From the NCBI GenBank assembly GCA_036004445.1, contig DASYRL010000092.1, forward strand, positions 1-12,630: a stretch of 12,630 nucleotides of DNA, given 5' to 3'. Under the pieces are notes generated by a model, which was given only the letters and a program-made list of their open reading frames with translations, searched no databases and had not been told where the DNA came from. This document shows, piece after piece, positions 5,342 through 12,311 of the stretch. Position 1 is the first letter of the stretch. The number at the start of each line of letters is the position of its first letter. Source of the stretch: DASXUC01 sp036004445 (GTDB taxonomy: Bacteria > Sysuimicrobiota > Sysuimicrobiia > Sysuimicrobiales > Kaftiobacteriaceae). Both the position numbers and the translations under genes were made by a program.

Positions 5342-8191
5342 CTACGCTTTGAGACCGAGGTGCTTTTCCAAACGCTGCGGCTTGGCAAGGAGGGAACGCC
5401 ACGGGTCGCGGCGTCCCTTCATCCAGTCGGGCACCGTCTTCAGATCGAACTCCAGCGGATCCAGACCCGCCTCAAGTTCCTTCCACGTTAGCGGAATGGA
5501 GACGCCGGCTTCGGGAGTGGGCCTGACGCTATACGCGCTGGCCAGTGTCGCCCCGATCCGGTTCTGGTTGTAGTCCAGAAACACTTTGCCCACCCGTTTC
5601 GCCGTGTCCCACTCGGTTGTGACCGTGTCGCGGTGCTGTGACTCCAGGTACTGCGTAATCGTCTTCGCCACCGCGTGCGTTTGCTCGAACGTGTACCGGC
5701 GCTCGATTGGCACGAAGACGTGCAGGCCGGTCTTCCCCGACGTCTTGACGAAGCTCTCCAACGCCAGGCCTCTGAGAATCCCGCGCAGCAGCAGCGCGGC
5801 TTCCGTTGCGGCGTCGAACCCGCGCCGCGAGTAGTCCGGGTCTTTCTCTCCCTTGCGCTGCGGCAGCTTGTTGTCCGGGAAGATGTAGGGGTCGATGTCG
5901 AACACCACGAAGTCCGGCCGGTTCAGCACGCTCTCACGACGCCCATCCTCGGAGCGCGCGAACTCCGTGCCGGCTTTCCCGCCTTCCGCGCGGCGCAGCG
6001 GCGTGATCCGGCTGAACCACGTGTGGATCTCGATGTCGGCCAGCTGCGCCAGCCACAGCAGCGTCGGCAGATTGTTGCACACCGGCGCCGCCAGGGTATT
6101 CTTGGAGCTCTCGGTCCAGATGCGGACGATCTTGACGAACTCCGGAGCATCGGGATAGTCCTTCTGGTAGAAGCTCTGTCCGGCGATCCCGTTCGGGAAT
6201 CGCCGCAGTGTGATCGGCCGGTCGGTCAAGTGCGGCAGGATGAGATCCGCCACGGCCAGGTAGTAGTAGATGAGGTCGCCTTTAGTGTATCCCTGCTGCG
6301 GCCAGAACACCTTGTCGAGGTTGGTGAACTGGACGGGGACCTTTGCGCGGGCCAATCTCTCTTCGATGTTGCCGGCTCCTGACGCTTGGGCCCGCGCGCG
6401 GGAACGCGGGATCGCGGGAACGTGGGACCGCGGTTTCGCGGGTTGCTCGCCCGTTCCCCGTTCCCTGTTCTCTGTTCCGTGCTCCCACGGCAGTTGCGCC
6501 GGCCGCTCCAGCCTGACTTCGCCCGCCGGCTTGTCCGTGCGCAGCCCCTTGTAGACGGGGAATCGCAGATAGCCCTCGCGCGTCCAGCCGCCGTATTCGA
6601 CCTCCACGACGAGGTCGGGTTTCACCCAGGTCGGCACGTCATTGGTCGCCGGCGGCGCGGCAGCAAAGGGGCTCGCGTCGGTCACCCGATCATCCAGCAG
6701 GCCTCTGAGACGTCGTAGTTCCCCGTCGGTGAAGCCGCCGCCGCAGTGCGCGATGTACTGCAGGTGTCCCGCATCGTCGTATGCCCCGAGGATGAACGCG
6801 CCGAAGGCCTTGCCGCGCGCGCCGCGCCCTCGCGTGAAGCCGCCGACGACGGCCTCGAGGCGCTGCTTGATCTTGATCTTCGCCCACGCCGGCGTCCGCC
6901 TCCCCTCCGAGTACGGAGAATCCTTCCGTTTGCCGACGATGCCTTCGAGGCCGTGCTCCCGCGCCGCCTCGTAGAACGCCCGGCCCGTCTCGGCAACGGC
7001 CTCGGACAGTCGGACGATCGGGCCGCGAGGGACGACCGCTTCCAGCGCCCGCCGGCGTTCCTCCAGGGGCCGGGATACCAGGGAATGTCCGTTGTAGTAC
7101 AGGAGATCGAACACGTAGTACGCGATGGTCAGGGGCTCGGTCTCCTTCGGCCGGGTTCCGTCGCGGGCCATCGGGATGCGCGACTGCAGCAGCTGGAAGT
7201 GGGCGCGTCCCGCCGAATCGAGCGCGACGATCTCTCCATCGAGCACGGCGTCGGGGAGATCCAGCCGGTACAACGCCTCCACGACTTCGGGAAACTGACG
7301 GTTTTGGGTCAGGTTGTTCCGGCTGCGGAGCTCGACCTCGCGCTCGCTCCCACGCCTGCGCAGGTATGCGATCGTGCGCACGCCGTCCCACTTGACTTCA
7401 AACAGCCAGTCCTTCCCGTCAAACGGCTGCTCGGTCAGCGTCGCCAGCGTTGGCTTGACGTCTTTGAGGAACGGATCCTTGCCCGGTTTGTCGAGACCTA
7501 ACTGCTTGAGGACCCGTGACTCGTGACTCGTGACCCGTGACTCGCGAGGTGTCTTTCGCTTGCTTGCTTGCTCGCTTGCCTGCTTGCGCTCTTGTGGGTC
7601 GCCGGAATGCCACCGAGCGCTTCCTTCCTCCCGAATCTCCGCAATGGTCCGTCCGGTCTTGACCGAGACCGACGGCGACGGCAGGGTCCACCCGGGCTCG
7701 GCGTCGTCGTCCCGCTTCTTGAACATCAGCCACTGCGTCTGCCCGCCCATTTTCGTCCGCACGAGGTGGAACTCGCCGCGGAGTTTCTTGCCGTGGAGGA
7801 CGACGGTCAGTTTTCCGCTGTCGTACGCTTTGACCGGGTCACCCTCCAGTGTCTCGTAGGTGCCCAGGTCCCACACCATCACCGTGCCGGCCCCATAGTT
7901 GCCTTTGGGAATGACGCCTTCGAACTCCATGTAATCCAGCGGGTGATCCTCGACCGGGACGGCGAGCCGTTTCTCGTCCGGATCGAGCGTCGGCCCCTTG
8001 GGGACCGCCCAGGACTTCAGCACGCCCTCCATCTCGAGGCGAAAGTCCCAATGCAGCCGGGTGGCGTGGTGCTCTTGGATGACGAAGTGGGGCTTCGCCT
8101 TCCCGACCGGAGGCCGTGTGGCCTTCCGGCCGCCCTCGGGTTCAGGTGTCGCGCCGAACTGGCGCTTCTTCCGATACTCCTCGAGTCCCAT
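5342..8191 (-). CDS. ligD: ATP-dependent DNA ligase D, PE-Lig-Pol order, 949 aa
   Basis: Multifunctional NHEJ enzyme that processes, fills and seals double-strand breaks held by Ku. Residues about 1-170 are the 3'-phosphoesterase domain (QEHHATRLHWDFRLE, with His41, His47, Asp49, Arg51, and His83 in EDHP). Residues about 245-560 are the ATP-dependent ligase: Lys267 in EVKWDG is the adenylation nucleophile, with YVFDLLYYNG (359-368), EGIVGKRKDSPY (416-427) and WAKIKIK (436-442) as later motifs, then the OB fold. Residues about 610-920 are the primase-polymerase: Asp765 and Asp767 in VFDIDP, SGKTGLHV (818-825) and Asp873 in FLDYNQN. This is the Pseudomonas-type order, not the mycobacterial Pol-PE-Lig. 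Both linkers (about 198-228 and 570-605) are written by short tandem repeats. It is the last gene of the operon, with its ATG 5 nt after the DUF72 stop. Every catalytic residue I looked for is present. Confidence 0.96.
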   Translation of the reverse strand: MGLEEYRKKRQFGATPEPEGGRKATRPPVGKAKPHFVIQEHHATRLHWDFRLEMEGVLKSWAVPKGPTLDPDEKRLAVPVEDHPLDYMEFEGVIPKGNYGAGTVMVWDLGTYETLEGDPVKAYDSGKLTVVLHGKKLRGEFHLVRTKMGGQTQWLMFKKRDDDAEPGWTLPSPSVSVKTGRTIAEIREEGSARWHSGDPQERKQASEQASKRKTPRESRVTSHESRVLKQLGLDKPGKDPFLKDVKPTLATLTEQPFDGKDWLFEVKWDGVRTIAYLRRRGSEREVELRSRNNLTQNRQFPEVVEALYRLDLPDAVLDGEIVALDSAGRAHFQLLQSRIPMARDGTRPKETEPLTIAYYVFDLLYYNGHSLVSRPLEERRRALEAVVPRGPIVRLSEAVAETGRAFYEAAREHGLEGIVGKRKDSPYSEGRRTPAWAKIKIKQRLEAVVGGFTRGRGARGKAFGAFILGAYDDAGHLQYIAHCGGGFTDGELRRLRGLLDDRVTDASPFAAAPPATNDVPTWVKPDLVVEVEYGGWTREGYLRFPVYKGLRTDKPAGEVRLERPAQLPWEHGTENRERGTGEQPAKPRSHVPAIPRSRARAQASGAGNIEERLARAKVPVQFTNLDKVFWPQQGYTKGDLIYYYLAVADLILPHLTDRPITLRRFPNGIAGQSFYQKDYPDAPEFVKIVRIWTESSKNTLAAPVCNNLPTLLWLAQLADIEIHTWFSRITPLRRAEGGKAGTEFARSEDGRRESVLNRPDFVVFDIDPYIFPDNKLPQRKGEKDPDYSRRGFDAATEAALLLRGILRGLALESFVKTSGKTGLHVFVPIERRYTFEQTHAVAKTITQYLESQHRDTVTTEWDTAKRVGKVFLDYNQNRIGATLASAYSVRPTPEAGVSIPLTWKELEAGLDPLEFDLKTVPDWMKGRRDPWRSLLAKPQRLEKHLGLKA
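6400..6487. repeat. Octamer and heptamer repeats in the LigD ligase-polymerase linker
   Basis: Plus strand: octamers GGGAACGC, GGGATCGC, GGGAACGT, GGGACCGC, GGTTTCGC (6400-6439), then heptamers GTTCCCC, GTTCCCT, GTTCTCT, GTTCCGT, GCTCCCA (6453-6487). GGGAACG (6400-6406 and 6416-6422) is the exact inverse of CGTTCCC (6452-6458 and 6459-6465). CCGCG-GTTT-CGCGG (6428-6441) forms a small perfect hairpin in between. In the protein this is the low-complexity segment around residues 569-597, rich in Arg, Glu, Pro and Ser. Confidence 0.8.
7510..7548. repeat. Heptamer repeat GTGACTC in the LigD PE-ligase linker
   Basis: Four full heptamers at 7516-7543 (GTGACTC, GTGACTC, GTGACCC, GTGACTC), preceded by a partial unit. 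Because the unit is 7 nt, three units read through all frames and give a seven-residue protein period, seen as ESRVTSH followed by ESRV at residues 217-227 of LigD. Confidence 0.85.
7557..7590. repeat. Degenerate GCTT tetramer repeat in the LigD PE-ligase linker
   Basis: A run of GCTT units with occasional substitutions (GCTC, GCCT, GCGC), adjacent to the heptamer repeat at 7510-7548. It encodes the KQASEQASKRK part of the LigD linker, about residues 203-213. It differs in unit and period from the neighbouring array although only about 9 bases separate them. Confidence 0.7.
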
Positions 8192-8196
8192 GGCGG

Positions 8197-8904
8197 TCAG
8201 CCGGTGACGAGTGTGGTCAGCTGCCTGGCGTAGTCGGTCGCCGGGGCGCCTTCCTCGTGGGTGAAATACGCGAACGTATCACGCCCCTCGTGCAACCGCT
8301 CCCGTATCCATTCTGCCCACCGCCGCAGCGAAGCGTCGTCGTAGGTCGACTTGTGCAGCCGCAGGTACGCGATCGGGCCGACGATGGCGTCGGGCGCGGC
8401 CTGATCGTCGGTTTCGGCGACGCACAATGACGCATGGTACCGATTGAGGAGGGCGTGCACGGAGTCGGACGTCCACGACGCGTGACGGAATTCGACGACC
8501 GCCGGAGCACCGGGCCGCAGTTGTCCGAGGAAGGTTTCGAGCAGGGCCAAGTCGGCCTTCAGCGACGGCGGGAGCTGGAAGAGCAGGGGGCCCATCTTCG
8601 GGCCCAGCGCCTGCAGTCGCTCATGGAGAAACGCCAGGTCGCCGTCGGTGTCCTTCAACCGCTTGTTGTGAGTGATCCGCCGGTGCGCCTTGATGCTGAA
8701 CCGGAAGTCCGGGGGGACGGCGCCGGCCCACCCCCGGAGCGTCTCGTCGGTCGGATAGCGGTAGAACGTGTTGTTGATCTCGACGGTGGGAAATACCGAC
8801 CCGTAGTGAGTCAGCATCCCGCCGGGCGGCAGATCCGCCGGATAGAAGGACCCTTTCCACTCCGCGTAACTGAAGCCGGACGTGCCGGCGCGAAGTACTG
8901 CCAA
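8197..8904 (-). CDS. DUF72 (YecE-like) TIM-barrel protein, 235 aa, within the NHEJ operon
   Basis: A DUF72-family protein: the N-terminal motif RAGTSGFSYAEWKGSFYP, then LTHYGSVFPTVEINNTFYRYPT, DFRFSIKAHRRITH, and LLFQLPPSL are characteristic. The family has a TIM-barrel fold and no established biochemical activity. The chosen start is a TTG at 8904, only 3 nt after the ku stop. No Shine-Dalgarno is visible, which suggests translational coupling. The C-terminal third (IAYLRLHKSTYDD... FAYFTHEEGAPATDYARQL) fits the family, and the length is within the usual range. Lying between ku and ligD with near-zero gaps, it is almost certainly co-transcribed with them, so a role in or alongside end joining is inferred from context only. 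Confidence 0.9.
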   Translation of the reverse strand: MAVLRAGTSGFSYAEWKGSFYPADLPPGGMLTHYGSVFPTVEINNTFYRYPTDETLRGWAGAVPPDFRFSIKAHRRITHNKRLKDTDGDLAFLHERLQALGPKMGPLLFQLPPSLKADLALLETFLGQLRPGAPAVVEFRHASWTSDSVHALLNRYHASLCVAETDDQAAPDAIVGPIAYLRLHKSTYDDASLRRWAEWIRERLHEGRDTFAYFTHEEGAPATDYARQLTTLVTG

Positions 8905-8907
8905 CCG

Positions 8908-9741
8908 TCAGCGGGTCCGCTCGCGCATGGCCGCGGCCCGGGGCGCGGTCTTCGGCCGGCGGGCCGGCTTCTCCTTGCCGGTGGCCTGCAGGCTGCGCCG
9001 CAGGGCGTCCATCAGGTCGACGACCTTGGTTTCCTTCCGCGCCGGGACGCCGACGATTTCCTCGCCCTCGATCTTGGCGGTAATGACCTTTTGCAGCGCC
9101 TCGCGATAATCGTCGTGGTATTCCGCGGGGTTGAACGACGCCGTCAGACCCTCGACCAGCTGCAGCGCCATCTTCTTCTCGTTGGGGTGGATCTTCGTCT
9201 GCACCGGCAATTCGGGGATGTCCTCGATGGAGCGGACTTCATCGGCGTAGTAGAGGATCGACATCACCAGCGTGCCGTCGTGGGGGCGCACAGACACGAG
9301 GTGCTCTTTCTCTTTGATGACCACCTTGCCCACCGCGACGCGCGCGGCTTCGCCGAGCACGTCATGGAGCAGCCGGAACGCCTTCTGCCCGCCCTCGTCC
9401 GGCGCCAGGTAATACGACCGCTCGTAGTAGATGGGGTCGATCTCTTCCAGGTTGACGAACGCGGTGACGCTGACCGTGCCGGCGGTTTCCAGCGGGACGT
9501 TGTCCAGCTCGTCTTCGGTGACCGGTACGAACTTGCCCTTCGCGTACTCGTATGCGCGCACCACGTCGTTCCAGTCGACGATCGCCTCGTGGTGGGGGCA
9601 GAACCGCTTGTTCTGGATGGGGGTCATACAGCTCTTGTGGAGCAGGCGGAACCGGATGTCCTTGGAATCGGTGGCGGTGTAGAGCTTGACCGGGATCGTC
9701 ACCAGTCCAAACGTCAGGTGGCCCTTCCAGATCGGACGCAT
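8908..9741 (-). CDS. ku: Bacterial NHEJ protein Ku, 277 aa
   Basis: Homodimeric ring protein that binds DNA double-strand ends and recruits LigD. The N-terminus MRPIWKGHLTFGLVTIPVKLY is diagnostic. HKSCMTPIQNKRFCPHHEAIVDW is the usual Cys-containing beta segment, here with CPHH where many homologues have CPxC. The C-terminal stretch YHDDYREALQKVITAKIEGEE and VVDLMDALRRSL match the conserved helical region after the core, followed by a short Lys/Arg tail (KEKPARRPKTAPR... RERTR) of the type that aids DNA binding. The frame runs up to 9807, but the ATG at 9741 fits the family start and has AGGAG upstream with a 10-nt spacer. It is the first gene of the ku-DUF72-ligD operon. Confidence 0.96.
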   Translation of the reverse strand: MRPIWKGHLTFGLVTIPVKLYTATDSKDIRFRLLHKSCMTPIQNKRFCPHHEAIVDWNDVVRAYEYAKGKFVPVTEDELDNVPLETAGTVSVTAFVNLEEIDPIYYERSYYLAPDEGGQKAFRLLHDVLGEAARVAVGKVVIKEKEHLVSVRPHDGTLVMSILYYADEVRSIEDIPELPVQTKIHPNEKKMALQLVEGLTASFNPAEYHDDYREALQKVITAKIEGEEIVGVPARKETKVVDLMDALRRSLQATGKEKPARRPKTAPRAAAMRERTR

Positions 9742-9776
9742 GATGGCATCGCTCCTGGCCCTGGCGCGGGCAGATA

Positions 9777-9804
9777 ATGTACGGAGTATTATACAACGAT
9801 GTAC
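9777..9804 (-). promoter_or_regulatory. Probable ku operon promoter with flanking ATGTAC repeats
   Basis: On the minus strand a perfect TATAAT lies at 9793-9788, placing a transcription start near 9780 and a leader of about 40 nt before the ku ATG. No good -35 hexamer is visible at 16-18 nt. The box is bracketed by two identical ATGTAC hexamers (plus-strand 9777-9782 and 9799-9804), 22 bp apart, about two helical turns. That spacing would suit a repressor or activator on one DNA face. The plus strand reads TATTAT at 9787-9792, so weak divergent activity is possible. Confidence 0.5.
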
Positions 9805-9872
9805 CATGCGCAGGACCGGCTTTGCCGAGTCCGAGCATCACAAGTGTTCTCAATTGAAGAAGGAGGTAGGGG

Positions 9873-9912
9873 AGGGGGAGGTTCGGAAGGGCGAGGGAGT
9901 CGCCCTCCCCCT
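9873..9912. repeat. Purine-rich tract with inverted repeat in the ku / 9960 divergent region
   Basis: AGGGGGAGG (9873-9881) is the exact inverse of CCTCCCCCT (9904-9912). A competing inner hairpin pairs GGGCGA (9889-9894) with TCGCCC (9900-9905). The tract 9860-9900 is almost all purine on the plus strand. The rest of the intergenic stretch 9805-9959 shows no other feature I can support. Confidence 0.5.
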
Positions 9913-9959
9913 TCGAGAGTCGAAGGAGAGCCGCGGCGGCGCGCCCAATCCATTCTCAT

Positions 9960-10550
9960 ATGCCCGAAGTGGTCCAGAAGTTCCTGGCGTACTGGTCGCT
10001 GACGATCGCGGTACTGTTCTTCTATTTGTTCGCGTCGATGGTCGCCGGGCTAGACGTGTGGGACCAGATCAAGGCGAACGTCAGGAAGCGCCGCGGCCAG
10101 ATCAGGGCCGCCGGAGCACCCCTCGACGTGAACCCGCTGGCGGGCCAGACGGTGGCGGGAACGCTGGGGATGGGACCGGGGCAGCAGCCGGACGCCGCGC
10201 GGCAGTGGATCCTCGACCTGGCGCGTGGCGTCGCGCAGAAACTGAACCTCTCCGTCAAGGTGCTCGTGCTGGAAGACTCCAAGAACCACCCCTTCGTGCA
10301 CTTTCACGACGGCACGCAGCTGAAGACATACCGCGTGGACAAAACGTGGGTGGCAGAGGGGCGTGCCGGCAACGCGGACCGCGAGGCCCAGATCCGTGAT
10401 CTGCTCGAGCGCTACCTCGCCGCGGATTTCCTTGGGATGCAGGACATGCGGCCCAAGCGCACGACCGAACTGGCGCGCGAGGCGGCCTCCAAAGCACCGA
10501 CACAACCGACACAACCCACACAACCGACACAACCCAAACCCTCCGAGTAG
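9960..10550 (+). CDS. Membrane-anchored hypothetical protein with TQP-repeat tail, 196 aa
   Basis: I do not recognise the family. One N-terminal hydrophobic helix, about residues 8-31 (LAYWSLTIAVLFFYLFASMVAG), is followed by a basic stretch (KANVRKRRGQIR). That suggests a single-pass anchor with the bulk in the cytoplasm by the positive-inside rule. A soluble domain of about residues 75-170 (ARQWILDLARGVAQKLNLSVKVLVLEDSKNHPFVHFHDGTQL...) ends in a disordered tail with four TQP units made by the nonamer repeat at 10500-10541. The ATG at 9960 is the first in frame; no clear ribosome-binding site precedes it (AAGGAG at 9923-9928 is too far). It is divergent from ku and convergent with tRNA-Pro. 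A link to NHEJ is not supported beyond adjacency. Confidence 0.72.
   Translation: MPEVVQKFLAYWSLTIAVLFFYLFASMVAGLDVWDQIKANVRKRRGQIRAAGAPLDVNPLAGQTVAGTLGMGPGQQPDAARQWILDLARGVAQKLNLSVKVLVLEDSKNHPFVHFHDGTQLKTYRVDKTWVAEGRAGNADREAQIRDLLERYLAADFLGMQDMRPKRTTELAREAASKAPTQPTQPTQPTQPKPSE
10500..10541 (+). repeat. Nonamer tandem repeat ACACAACCG/C, left arm of a long hairpin
   Basis: Four nonamers, ACACAACCG and ACACAACCC alternating twice (10500-10535), then a partial unit. It codes for the TQPTQPTQPTQP tail of the preceding protein; the 9-nt period keeps the reading frame. It is the inverse of the array at 10609-10648. Confidence 0.88.
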
Positions 10551-10608
10551 TCGTAGGCAGGCCCCATAGCGAACAACACCAGATTCCCATGCAGGGGTAA
10601 GGTAGTTA

Positions 10609-10648
10609 TTGTGTAGGTTGTGTAGGTTGTGTGGGTCGTGTAGGTTGG
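10609..10648. repeat. Nonamer tandem repeat TTGTGTAGG, right arm of a long hairpin
   Basis: Units TTGTGTAGG, TTGTGTAGG, TTGTGTGGG, TCGTGTAGG and a partial unit. Its reverse complement matches the array at 10500-10541 at about 24 of 27 aligned positions, so the two can pair across roughly 70-80 nt. It ends 4 bases from the tRNA-Pro CCA end and lies in the convergent gap between the membrane-protein gene and the tRNA, where it could act as a bidirectional transcription barrier. Bases 10551-10608 hold nothing else that I can identify. Confidence 0.85.
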
Positions 10649-10651
10649 AAG

Positions 10652-10728
10652 TGGTCGGGGCGGCCGGATTTGAACCGGCGACCTCGTGGTCCCAAACCAC
10701 GCGCGCTGCCAAACTGCGCTACGCCCCG
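10652..10728 (-). tRNA. tRNA-Pro, anticodon UGG, CCA encoded
   Basis: A full cloverleaf reads on the minus strand from 10728: acceptor CGGGGCG pairing with CGCCCCG, D arm GCGC/GCGC, anticodon stem CGTGG/CCACG with loop TTTGGGA (anticodon TGG), 5-nt variable loop, and T arm GCCGG/CCGGC with loop TTCAAAT. The discriminator is A and the CCA is encoded in the DNA (10654-10652), giving 77 nt in total. No pairing defects are visible. Confidence 0.97.
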
Positions 10729-10779
10729 GCACGAACAGTCGGTGTATCATGAGCATCCTAGCACGAGAAGGGGTCAATT

Positions 10780-12303
10780 TTGAAGCTCGGGACCAAAGAG
10801 ACTGAGGCGGAAATCAAGGAGATCGCGGCGCCGGATCCGGTGACGTTCGTGATCTTCGGCGCCACCGGTGATCTCGCGAAGCGGATGCTGCTGCCGGCGC
10901 TGTACCGGCTGTTTGCTGAGGGCGCGCTCTCCGACAAGCTGGCCATTGTGGGCGTCGGGCGCCGGGAGATGACCGACGACGCCTTCCGCGAGATGGTCCG
11001 CGACGCCGTCACCAGCGTGCATCCGCTCGTCGATGCCAGCCATTGGCGCAGGTTTGTCGACCGGCTCTACTACGTCTCGGCCGATTTCCAGAAGGAAGGC
11101 GACTATCGGCGGATCGGCCGGCTGCTCAACTCGGTTGAGGAGCGGCACGAGACCGGCGGAAACCGCGTCTTCTACCTGGCCGTGCCGCCCTCCACCTTCG
11201 ATGGCATCATCACCGCGCTGGGGGAGATGGAGTTGGTGCACCGCGAGGGCGGCGACGGCCGCGGGTGGAACCGGGTCATCATCGAAAAGCCGTTTGGCCA
11301 CGATGAGGGCTCCGCTGTGCGTCTGGACGCCTTGATCGACCGCGTCGTTGGCGAGCACAACATCTACCGCATCGACCACTATCTCGGCAAAGAGACCGTC
11401 CAGAACATGCTGGTGTTTCGCTTCGCGAACACCGTATTCGAGCCGATTTGGAACCGCCGGTACGTCGACAACGTGCAGATTACGTTCTCCGAAGACATCG
11501 GCATCGAGGGCCGGGGCCGCTTCTACGAGGAAGTGGGAGTGGTCCGCGACGTCCTGCAGAGCCACGTCTTCCAGCTGCTCGCGATCGTCGCCATGGAGCC
11601 GCCGACGGTATTCGACGCCGACGAGTTCCGCAACGAGAAAGCCAAGGTCCTGCGGGCCATCCCCCCGGTGCGCCCCGAGGACGCGGTCCGCGGCCAGTAT
11701 GGGCCGGGGACCGTCCGCGGGCATCCGGTCCCGGGCTATCGGGAAGAAGAGGGCATCAGCTCCGACTCCAACACCCCGACGTACGTCGCCATGCGCCTGC
11801 AGATTGAGAACTGGCGGTGGGCCGGCGTCCCGTTCTACCTGCGCGCCGGCAAGCGGATGGCCGAAAAGGACACCGAAGTCGCCGTCGTCTTCCGGCAGCC
11901 GCCGCTGCGGCTGTTCAAGGACTACGACATGTCCGAGATGGGGCCCAACGTGTTGATCCTCAACACCACCCAGGATGAGCGCATCTCGCTCGGCTTCGGC
12001 GCCCGCGTGCCGGGCCATCGTCGCAAGATTCGCACGGTCCCGCTGGATTTCTCCTATGACTCCGTGGGCGAGGCGGAGCACCCGCCATACGAGCACCTCC
12101 TGTTGGAGGCCCTCAGTGGCAACCAGCGCTTCATGCCGCGCCGCGACGAGGTCGAGCTGCAGTGGGCGATCGTCGATCCGCTGCTGAAGCACTGGGATGG
12201 GCACGCCCCGCGCAGCTTCCCGAACTACCCGGCCGGATCGTGGGGCCCCCAGTCGGCCAACCGGCTGCTCGAGCGGGACGGCCGCCAGTGGCGGGGGGAC
12301 TAA
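10780..12303 (+). CDS. zwf: Glucose-6-phosphate 1-dehydrogenase, 507 aa
   Basis: Oxidises glucose-6-phosphate to 6-phosphogluconolactone with NADP (or NAD) reduction, the entry step of the oxidative pentose phosphate or Entner-Doudoroff route. The nucleotide-binding motif is FGATGDLAKR (residues 26-35); EKPFGHD is at 169-175; the active-site signature RIDHYLGKE at 197-205 supplies Asp199 and phosphate-binding His200. His262 in QSH is the expected general base, 62 residues after His200, the same distance as in the Leuconostoc enzyme. The length is typical. The start is a TTG at 10780 with AAGGGG (10768-10773) and a 6-nt spacer. It is not in an obvious operon: no pgl, gnd or opcA neighbour is in view. 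tRNA-Pro lies divergently upstream, and a repeat hairpin begins 9 nt after the stop. Confidence 0.96.
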   Translation: MKLGTKETEAEIKEIAAPDPVTFVIFGATGDLAKRMLLPALYRLFAEGALSDKLAIVGVGRREMTDDAFREMVRDAVTSVHPLVDASHWRRFVDRLYYVSADFQKEGDYRRIGRLLNSVEERHETGGNRVFYLAVPPSTFDGIITALGEMELVHREGGDGRGWNRVIIEKPFGHDEGSAVRLDALIDRVVGEHNIYRIDHYLGKETVQNMLVFRFANTVFEPIWNRRYVDNVQITFSEDIGIEGRGRFYEEVGVVRDVLQSHVFQLLAIVAMEPPTVFDADEFRNEKAKVLRAIPPVRPEDAVRGQYGPGTVRGHPVPGYREEEGISSDSNTPTYVAMRLQIENWRWAGVPFYLRAGKRMAEKDTEVAVVFRQPPLRLFKDYDMSEMGPNVLILNTTQDERISLGFGARVPGHRRKIRTVPLDFSYDSVGEAEHPPYEHLLLEALSGNQRFMPRRDEVELQWAIVDPLLKHWDGHAPRSFPNYPAGSWGPQSANRLLERDGRQWRGD

Positions 12304-12311
12304 ACCAGGGC

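Noticed and set aside
6400..7590. Frameshift or assembly error in ligD at the repeats
   Set aside because: The frame is continuous through both linkers, all three catalytic domains are intact and in phase, and the repeats fall exactly between domains.
8434..9777. 447-codon plus-strand open frame across the DUF72 and ku genes
   Set aside because: It is antisense to two clearly recognisable genes and has low-complexity Arg/Val/Asp-rich composition typical of frames opposite GC-rich genes.
9861..9959. Short gene started by AGGAGG at 9861-9866
   Set aside because: No ATG, GTG or TTG start lies at a suitable distance before the purine-rich tract, and no coding-like frame follows before 9960.
10745..10777. 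Possible promoter elements between tRNA-Pro and zwf (TATCAT on plus, TTGACC on minus)
   Set aside because: TATCAT has no -35 partner and sits too close to the zwf ribosome-binding site; TTGACC has no -10 match at 16-18 bp. Both are left unassigned.
10774..12204. 476-codon minus-strand open frame across zwf
   Set aside because: It is antisense to a complete, motif-bearing zwf, with no family resemblance of its own; explained by codon bias.
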